From contig CAXXWB010000004.1 of the NCBI GenBank assembly GCA_963677505.2, positions 202,560 through 266,559 of the forward strand: a DNA stretch of 64,000 nucleotides, read 5' to 3'. A model generated the notes under the pieces. It saw nothing but the letters and a program-made list of their open reading frames with translations. It searched no databases and was not told the origin of the DNA. A program made the translations under genes and the position numbers. This DNA is from JBGSUZ01 sp963677505. GTDB lineage: Bacteria; Bacillota; Clostridia; Peptostreptococcales; Acidaminobacteraceae. Below are positions 57,401-64,000 of this stretch, piece after piece (position 1 is the first letter of the stretch; every line of letters starts with the position of its first letter).

Positions 57401-58747
57401 TTTCACCTGCCAAGAACCTTGTGGGGTAGAAGTAGATTCAATGGCCATATTGCTGTTCTCATTTCTAAAGGCTGGCCACTTTGCACTGCTTGATGCTGGA
57501 TGAGAAAGCGCAGTCGTCGTGATCGCCTGTCCTGATCCGTTGACTGCAAATTCGCCAAATAAGCTGTGATAGCCATTTCTACTGATAGTATATGTGTAAT
57601 CTCCGTCTGCTAAATCATAGGTATAGACCCCATTAACAACAGAAACTGCCGTTTGATCCGTAGTGCTATTTTTCACTTCTACCGTTTCATGAGAGGTATC
57701 TCCTGGCGTAATCGTGACAGGGTAACCATCCATTGGCGCCAATGTTAAATTTTTAGTTGTGGTGCTACTAACCGTGACGGTTCCATTAGAGGATTTATAG
57801 CCACTTGCACTTGCAAAATAATTGTATACACCGTCAGGTAACCGATATGAATAAGTCGATGAACTGATCAAATATAGCAGAACAAGTGTTACCCAAACTG
57901 TCTGTAAGTCTTAAAGAGCCGTTGCTCAAATTATTTGTTCCATCTGTAACTGCAACGTTCAAATCCGATAAGGGAACGCTACTTCCTGTTACACTTACAA
58001 CAACACACTTTGCATATGTGTAGTCAGATGAAAGGGTCAGATTATAGGTTCCTGCATTGGCAAAAGTGATATATGCCATACCTGAACTATCAGTCACTCC
58101 AACAGCTGTAGGCGTTATATAACTGCCACCAGATGCGTAAATTGTCTTATTGGCTAGAGCGGCTTCAACGGTATTATAGCTCTGATCGTACGCCGTAGTT
58201 TTGGCGCCAACCGTTATTGGCACCCCTGCAGTTCCAGAAGCTGTATTCGAAATAAACCCACCCATAGGGACTGATAACCATAGTTTAAGCTTCCACCAGT
58301 ATATTTATCGTAGTAAACACATATGTATCACCCGCTGTCACTGTATGTGCACTTATGCATTGCCATCATAAGTCCCTGAAGCACTAGAAGCCAGAGTCCC
58401 CCAATAATCACTGCCTGATGTGTGTTATTCCAGCCAGTTCACTAATATAATAAGTGCTGTAAGTTGGTGTTATAGGATATATCAAAGGCGTTAGGGCTGG
58501 TCACTTGCGTCGCACTGATTACAGCGTCAAGTGCATTTAATCCCAAGCTGGTATCATTGACATCGGTCGTACAATCTGTAATTGTATTGATGTCTATTGT
58601 CTGATTTAGTACCTCACTGTTTTCTCCAACAATGCGCACCGTAACAGTTCCCGATGCAGAATCCGCCATTGTCATCCCTGGCATAAGGCCGATTAATAAG
58701 ATAAAAGTCAATAACAGTGCCGTAATGCGTCTTCCGAACATTCTCAT
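54415..58747 (-). pseudogene. Giant surface protein: signal peptide, PEGA-like, PQQ-like beta-propeller, DUF4430 and SLH domains; several frame breaks
   Basis: About 1440 residues if joined. Order: signal peptide (FGRRITALLLTFILLIGLMP); DUF4430-like start (SGTVTVRIVGENSEVLNQ); invasin-like part; PEGA-like repeats (YRLPDGVYNYFASASGYKS, YDLADGDYTYTISRNGYHS); beta-propeller blades near 56540-57500 (DDYLYVAHRTWS, GLSKIDQSTGNVV, DGTYLYFTTSSGYIYKAS, NGRIYVGASNGIYVMKATD); another PEGA; DUF4430 (SGESAWNVIKKVLDDAG, GPNSGWEYTVNG); and three SLH repeats (54415-54987). At least eight frame breaks occur, so translation as one protein depends on them being errors. A beta-propeller (BtuG) binds cobalamin in Bacteroides; that parallel is suggestive only. 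Confidence 0.7.
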
Positions 58748-58849
58748 TTTTTCCCCCCATAATTCTAGTTACTTCAGTAGTAACGATTGATTTTCTACAG
58801 TCTAAGACATAAGAGCGTTTTCAAAAGAGATATCCGCCTTGATTGCACG

Positions 58850-58886
58850 CAAAAAAGTGCGCTCGTATAGTAAACCGGCGCACTTC
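58850..58886 (-). terminator. Intrinsic terminator in the riboswitch expression platform
   Basis: On the minus strand AAGTGCGC pairs with GCGCACTT around a loop of about 15 bases, followed by a T run. It lies about 50 bases after the aptamer and before the surface-protein gene, so it fits transcriptional control. Confidence 0.8.
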
Positions 58887-58934
58887 TCTAAAGTAAGTCC
58901 TCGTCTATTCCTGGAAACAACGACTTTTAATCAT

Positions 58935-59059
58935 AACTGTTTGGCATGTGTCTAACTCGTCCCGAAATGGGCATTATAGTAACCGGTTTGCGAAGGAATC
59001 TCACCTCATCTTCCATTTAAATCGCAGGCTACAATAAGCAACCCACGAACCGAACAGTT
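58935..59059 (-). ncRNA. Cobalamin riboswitch aptamer
   Basis: On the minus strand the aptamer is closed by P1 pairing of AACTGTT (59059-59053) with AACAGTT (58941-58935). Inside are core motifs of cobalamin riboswitches: TGGAAGATGAGGTGAGATTCC (matches GGGAA..GGTGAAATTCC), CCGGTTACTATAATGCCC, and the B12-box-like GTTAGACACATGCC at the 3' end. About 125 bases, a compact type. It precedes the terminator at 58886 and a gene for a cobalamin-type uptake operon. The 419-base gap between genes is explained by promoter, aptamer and terminator. Confidence 0.8.
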
Positions 59060-59109
59060 TTATTAAGTTTTATTTTTAATCAATCATATTACAATACTAA
59101 TGCATAGTA

Positions 59110-59138
59110 ATTATGCACGTAAAAAAAACATATGTCAA
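59110..59138 (-). promoter_or_regulatory. Promoter of the riboswitch-controlled operon
   Basis: TTGACA (plus-strand 59133-59138) and CATAAT (59110-59115) are 17 bases apart on the minus strand, a near-consensus sigma-A promoter. Transcription would start near 59103, about 44 bases before the aptamer. Confidence 0.7.
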
Positions 59139-59166
59139 TATAACTGTGAAATCCAGCCTATACGTC

Positions 59167-61102
59167 CTATGGCAATTCTCTTGGAAACTCAATAGTGAAC
59201 AGTACACCCTTGTCTTCTTCACTGTCACAACGGATATTGCCTTTGAGCTTTTGCGTGACCAGACTCAATACAATGTGCATGCCAAGGCCGCTATTGCCAT
59301 TGTGACGATTTGTGGTAAAGAAGGGCTCATAACATTTTTTTTCATATTCTCTTCCGAAATGCCCTTGCCGTTGTCTCGATAGGTGAGGTATAATCCAGTC
59401 AGGCTTCACCTTGAGCATCTATTTCGATTAAACCGTCACTGACATCTACCAGTCCATGGTGTAGGGAGTTGATAATCAAATTGGTGAAAATTTTGTGACA
59501 AGGCCCCAGGATAGGTATTTCAGATAAAACTTGCCCAGGGCATAGATTTTCAATGCGCACGGGCATGTGTTTATATTCATAGAGTAAGCTTAAAATAACG
59601 CTATCAATATTATCTTGAGTCAAATCCCTCTTTATTCCCGCTGCTTTGATCTACGGCCAACTGCTTGAAACTCTTAACCAGATCTGCCGCCCGCCCTAAA
59701 TTTGTATTGAGCAATCTAGTGGATTCGTCTATGACACTCATTAACTCTTTCAAATTCTCTTTGCTCATAGCCCCAGTAGACAATACTGTCGGTGCTCGTC
59801 GTTAACTTTTTTCAAGTAAGATGCAGTGCTCAGACTAACGCCTACAGGGGTGTTGATTTCATGGGCAACGCCTGCTACCAAGTGTCCTAGAGAAGCTGCT
59901 TTCTCAGCTTCTAAAATAAAGGCATACTGTTGTTGAAGTTCTTCATTCTTCTCAGCAATTTTCTGCTCCAATATAATATTTTCATTGCGAAACGCATCTA
60001 TAATGATTTGGAAGGAGCGCGACAAGGAACCCATTTCGTCTTCCCTATTGACGTATTCATCTGGAATATTCTTGCTAAACTCTCCTGATGCAATGTCATT
60101 TGCAAAAGTCAGCACATTCTGATAGGGTGCCATTGTCCGTTTGACAGTCCAGTGAACCAGTACCAAAGTGACCGTAAAAATCAGGCCCATTAGTCCTACA
60201 ATCAGCCATGCTATTTTTTGAATTTGACCTTGAATAGCTGACTTATCAATCAAGGAAACAACCTTCCAGCCATTTTCAGCAATCGGATATACTTCCATGT
60301 AATAAGACTTTCCTTCGTATTCAATATCACTAATGTCCTGCGATGCCTTTTCAATCTTTTCTACATAAGGTTGTAGGGAATCATTGGGCTGATGGATATT
60401 GGCTTTCATAATTTTCTCAGTATCTTCGTGGTATATGTAGTCTCCTTCTGCACTGATTAGAAAACTCTTGTCTCCCTTATTGATTTTTGAATTCTGAAAA
60501 ATAATAGGAATATTTTCTAAAATAAAGTCCATCACCACAAACCCATAATTTCGCCATTCTCTCTCATGGGCTTAATACAAGAAATAACCACTCGCTTTGT
60601 ACCCCATTCCACATAGGGCGGTGTAAAGGCTGTATCTTCGGCATTGATCCCCACATTGTACCAAGGGCGCTTTTTCACATCATAGGTCTCATCTGGGATA
60701 ACTCCCATACTGTCTAAATAAAAATTCGCTTTTTCATTGGCAACCCAAGCTAAAAAGTAAATTTGTCCGCTCTTTTGAGTTTTAACATGGGTTTCAAGTG
60801 CCACTTCATAATAAGGGTTCTCGGTAATTGTACGCCGATCCACAGCTGTTTTAAGATAGTTTTTAATTTCAGGATGGAGAGCTAATTGGCCAGTTACCAA
60901 CTGTGCATTATTAAATATGGCTTTTACATCTTTTGAAATGGACTCGGCTTTCAGCTGTGTTTCTACCACCTTGTTCGCCACAAAATCCTTATAAGTAATT
61001 TGAAAAGTTAAAAAACCCAAGGCGATAACGGTTAAGGTGAAAATTAGGGAAATGAGCACCACAATTCGATTGGGCAATGCTTTTTCTAATATAATTAAAC
61101 AC
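59167..61102 (-). pseudogene. Sensor histidine kinase with extracellular Cache-type domain and HAMP, several frame breaks
   Basis: About 640 residues when joined. N-terminal membrane helix (VVLISLIFTLTVIALGFLTF), extracellular Cache-type sensor (about 40-290), second helix (AWLIVGLMGLIFTVTLVLV), HAMP, coiled coil, phosphorylated His in LVAGVAHEINTPVG, and HATPase (N box IINSLHHG; G region NSGLGMHIVLSL). GTG at 61102 has GGAGG six bases upstream. Breaks lie near 61085, 60535, 59790, 59630 and 59405. It follows the DUF3369 gene by 32 bases, so they form a two-component pair. Confidence 0.72.
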
Positions 61103-61134
61103 GTGCCACCTCCTAATTTTGAAGAATTAATTTA

Positions 61135-62267
61135 TCAATTAAGCATCTCGTTTAAGTGCTTTTGAACTGGGCTGTAAAAAGCTTCTAGTACAACAGAATC
61201 CATATTCCCAGATTGATCTTCTGTTAAGAATAGCAAGGCATTCTCATAACCAAAGTGATTTATAACATCACAATTGAGCTTGCATACCTTTGACTGATTA
61301 AATACTGATTCAATGCCATATCATAGTGAGCTAGAAAAGACTTAAGCAGTTCCACATTTTGATTGAGTCCATTGCCTTCAACATAAATAAAAGTCTTAAA
61401 ATCAAAGGGGCTGACCCTGTAAATCAAATAGCCTTCTTCGACTTGAAGAATTTCATTGGTGTCCCTGTCAGTCAACTGATGAGCTGCCTCAATGATGGTG
61501 CGCACTTCTTCTACATTTTTGTACTTTTTCACCCATCAAATGGGCGTACTTACCTGTAGCTGCCACAATGTTGCAAAATATTTCTTTTTCTAAAATACAA
61601 AGCCACTCTTTTCGCATGGCTCTCTAAAACAAATTGCAGAGACTTCTTCATTTTTATAGTTTAAAATCTGAGTCAAAATACAATTATAGAAGGCTTCTAT
61701 ACTTTTAGAAGTGAATAATTCTGAGCTGATGTTGACAATCTGTTCCAACCCTCTACGGTGGTTCTCAATGGTCATTAAATCTCTATAGGACCTAAGGGCT
61801 TCATATACAGAAGTGTATAGACGCGTGGCTGATAGCTCCGTTTTAGCCGATAGTCGTTGATATCATAGGCGGCGATGACTTCCTCTTCTGGTGCCTCTCC
61901 TGGCTGACCCGTTCTGAGGATTATGCGTATTTTTTGATTGTTAAGCACTTGTCGAATATAATTGACCACCTTTAGACCCGTGTCACTCTCTTCCATAACA
62001 CATCCAAAAACACTAGGGCCACCTTTTCATTCTCTGAAAGAATCTGCTGGGTTTCTGCTCCAGAATAACTATGCAAAAGCTCTAAAGGGTGCTCCTCAAA
62101 TTTAAAATTTCTTAGGAGCAGATTAGTCGCTGCGTGAACTTCCTTATCATCATCTGCGATGAGTACCACATAGGGTTTTTTTAGTACAACTGGAATTTCA
62201 GGTTCATCGTCTGCTAAAAAGTTTAGTTCGAAATCTGAGTCCGTCAATTGATCGAATCTTTCTCCAT
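61135..62267 (-). pseudogene. DUF3369 response-regulator protein, several frame breaks
   Basis: About 375 residues when joined. A receiver-like domain (VVLIADDDKEVHAATNLLL; phospho-Asp in ALVFLDV) is followed by DUF3369 (RGLEQIVNISSELFTSKSIEAFYNCILTQIL). Family members often pair with Cache-type kinases like the one downstream. ATG at 62267 follows AGGAGGG; TTG at 62247 is an alternative. Breaks lie near 62245, 61985, 61830, 61615, 61525 and 61270. The stop at 61135 comes from translating the last frame to LNEMLN. Confidence 0.65.
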
Positions 62268-62403
62268 AACGAGCCCTCCTCTGACAAAATTAAATATTTA
62301 ATGGCTTTTCTCCTCCCTGCGGATGAGTTCTCAGTTCCTGCATCCATATGTTTTTACCCGATAAACAACCTAAAAAACATAGGCAGTGAAATTTACTTCC
62401 CCT

Positions 62404-62444
62404 AAAAGAAAACTCCCCTGAAAGTCATTAACATTCAGAGGAGT
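62404..62444 (-). terminator. Terminator of the MerR gene
   Basis: An 11-bp stem (62412-62422 with 62434-62444) with one mismatch is followed on the minus strand by TTTTCTTTT. Confidence 0.8.
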
Positions 62445-62465
62445 CCATTCTTATTCAATTATTCA

Positions 62466-62846
62466 TCAAATTTTCTTTAGCTCGTTTTCAAATGCGCTAA
62501 ATTTATCCTCATATCCGTCGAGTTTATTATCCAGATAAGCCAACGTGCTTTGTAACTCTTCGATTTTATCTGCTATATTTTTTCTCTGCTCAATCAAAAG
62601 TTCTTTTCTAGCACCTCTTGTTTCAACGCCTTTTTGGAATAAGGCAACATATTCGATTAGCACTTCTATGGAAAGGCCAGCACCTCTCATACACTTAATA
62701 AAATGAATCCATCTGCAATCCTCTTCCGTATAATCTCTATTCCCAATACTGTTCCGATTTACATGTGGAAAAAGGCCAATTCTCTCATAATACCTAAGTG
62801 TATCTGGTGTCAAATCATACTTTTTACTGACTTCAGCTATAGTCAT
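62466..62846 (-). CDS. MerR family transcriptional regulator
   Basis: 126 residues. The winged helix-turn-helix (residues 1-70: TIAEVSKKYDLTPDTLRYYERIGL) is followed by a dimerising coiled coil (about 75-120). There are no Cys residues of the mercury-binding type at the effector end, so it is unlikely to sense mercury. ATG at 62846 follows AAGGGGG. It lies 52 bases downstream of the aldo/keto reductase gene on the same strand and may regulate it. Confidence 0.85.
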   Translation of the reverse strand: MTIAEVSKKYDLTPDTLRYYERIGLFPHVNRNSIGNRDYTEEDCRWIHFIKCMRGAGLSIEVLIEYVALFQKGVETRGARKELLIEQRKNIADKIEELQSTLAYLDNKLDGYEDKFSAFENELKKI

Positions 62847-62898
62847 TTGAAGCACCCCCTTTCTAAACCTGTTTTGTATAAAGCAAGTTTTCTAATGT

Positions 62899-63997
62899 TT
62901 ACTTATCAAACACGGCGCTGACTTCATCTAAATAGCTTTTGATTTTCAAATGCTGAGGACACACGACTTCGCACTTCCCCACATTTAATACAATCCGATG
63001 CCTTTCCTTTATTCTTCGTATGGATGCTGTAGTACCAATCACTGTTCCAGTCATTAAACTGTTTTTTTGCATTGAAATCTGCAAATAAGTCTGGAATGGC
63101 AATGTTTTTAGGACAACCTTCTACACAGTACTGACAAGCCGTACAAGAAATTGTTTCTTGACGCTTGAGAATTTCACGGACTTGATCGACCAGCTTAAAT
63201 TCTTCACTTGAGAAAGGTACAAAGGTTTTCATATAGCTAAGATTATCTTGAATTTGTTCCATATTGCTCATGCCGCTTAGGACCATGAAGACCTGTTCAA
63301 AAGAAGCTGCATAGCGGATGGCATAGCTGGCATAACTGGCTTTTTTCCCATAATCATCTATTACTTTTTTTGCTTCTTCAGAAGATTTACAAGGCACCCG
63401 CCTTTTACGGGTTCCATGACAATGACAGGCTTTTTATACTTTTCACAACCTGATAACATTTATAACCTTCAATGCCTGGATCGTCATAATCGGCATAGTT
63501 AAATTGAATCTGACAAATTCAATGTCGGGTTGCTCACTTAAGATTTTCTCAAGGGCGTCTGCTTTATCATGAAAAGAGATCCCCATATGACGGATTTTAC
63601 CCTCATCGCGAAGTATTCTTAACCACCTCAAAGGCATTACACTTTACATATTTCTTGTAGGTGTCTGCACTAAGGGCATGCATAAGGTAATAATCAAAGT
63701 ATTCGACTCCCGTCCACTGAAGCTGATCTTCGAAAAATGGACAAATCTCTTCTTCTTTTCAAAATAACTGGTGGTTAATTTATTCGCTATAATATATGAC
63801 TCTCTCGGGTATCTTTTTGTGAGACATTCTCGAATGGCCACTTCGCTCTTTCCACCAATATAGCCGTGCGCTGTATCAAAATAATTGAAACCTTCCGCCA
63901 TATACGCGTCAATCATTTGATTGAACTGATCATAATCAACCGCTGTATTTTCCTCTTTCATAGGCAATCTCATACAGCCAAAACCAAGCTTTCTCAT
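62899..63997 (-). pseudogene. Aldo/keto reductase with C-terminal 4Fe-4S ferredoxin-like motifs, several frame breaks
   Basis: About 365 residues when joined. It opens MRKLGFGCMRLPMKEEN, the usual start of this subgroup. NADPH and catalytic segments: NYFDTAHGYIGGKSE (Asp, Tyr), IIANKLTT (Lys), and RHMGISFHDKADALEKIL. C-terminal clusters are CTACQYCVEGCPKNI and, after a frame break, CIKCGKCEVVCPQHL. It reduces carbonyls and may exchange electrons through the clusters. Breaks lie near 63760, 63640, 63440, 63400 and 62970. The MerR gene follows. Confidence 0.75.
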
Positions 63998-64000
63998 AGT

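Noticed and set aside
62466..62846. MerR as the mercury-sensing regulator
   Set aside because: The effector region has no Cys ligands of mercury MerR and the gene lies far from hgcAB, next to a reductase.
1..64000. tRNA or rRNA genes
   Set aside because: I found no stretch with the conserved tRNA arms or rRNA core sequence on either strand by eye; a tRNA scan would be needed to exclude them.

Overview
The window reads as a low-GC, Gram-positive, anaerobic amino-acid-fermenting bacterium of the class Clostridia (Bacillota). The evidence is an ornithine racemase, a 4-aminobutyrate aminotransferase plus 4-hydroxybutyrate dehydrogenase operon, sigma-54 activators of clostridial type, SLH-anchored surface proteins, ECF transporters, strong AGGAGG ribosome binding sites and short intergenic gaps. 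No rRNA, tRNA or CRISPR array was recognised. No species is claimed. Layout, left to right. 1-5.5 kb: an edge-truncated ornithine racemase, an M29 aminopeptidase, and a SsuABC/TauABC-like importer whose binding protein carries an extra N-terminal copper-amine-oxidase-type domain. 5.7-6.9 kb: a GNAT acetyltransferase, a NifX-like protein and a small membrane protein. 7.0-13.3 kb: a Dpp/Opp-like operon in which both permeases are joined to degenerate PA/M28-peptidase-like domains and no normal peptide-binding protein is present; a CodY-like box overlaps its promoter. 13.4-16 kb: hgcAB, the corrinoid protein and ferredoxin pair of mercury methylation. hgcA has an in-frame UGA at codon 13 followed by a SECIS-like hairpin. 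16-29 kb: an MFS transporter, c-di-GMP proteins (two HD-GYP, one GGDEF), a DHH phosphoesterase, a DUF5692 protein separated from its terminator by an IS1182-family element, DUF817, a hydrolase, a methyltransferase and a radical SAM protein. 29-38 kb: an IS200-like element, a cold shock gene, a kinase and assorted metabolic genes. 38-46 kb: a GABA permease, gabT and 4hbD operon behind a consensus sigma-54 promoter, with two sigma-54 activator genes next to it. 46-48 kb: an ECF-type sigma factor, an anti-sigma-like protein and two secreted proteins. 48-59 kb: a cobalamin riboswitch followed by a surface capture and uptake operon: a giant beta-propeller/DUF4430/SLH protein, an alpha/alpha-barrel SLH protein, an anchored DUF4430 protein, EcfT, and a fused EcfA-EcfA'-S protein. 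59-64 kb: a histidine kinase/DUF3369 regulator pair, a MerR regulator and an aldo/keto reductase with ferredoxin-like clusters. How the parts fit: amino acids (ornithine, GABA, peptides) are imported and fermented. The riboswitch operon probably gathers cobalamin from outside, and HgcA is a corrinoid-dependent protein, so uptake could feed methylation; that link is inference. Many genes at 0.9-13 kb and 48-64 kb contain single-base frame breaks while most of 13.4-47 kb is intact, so local sequence errors are at least as likely as gene decay; such genes are listed as single interrupted genes.
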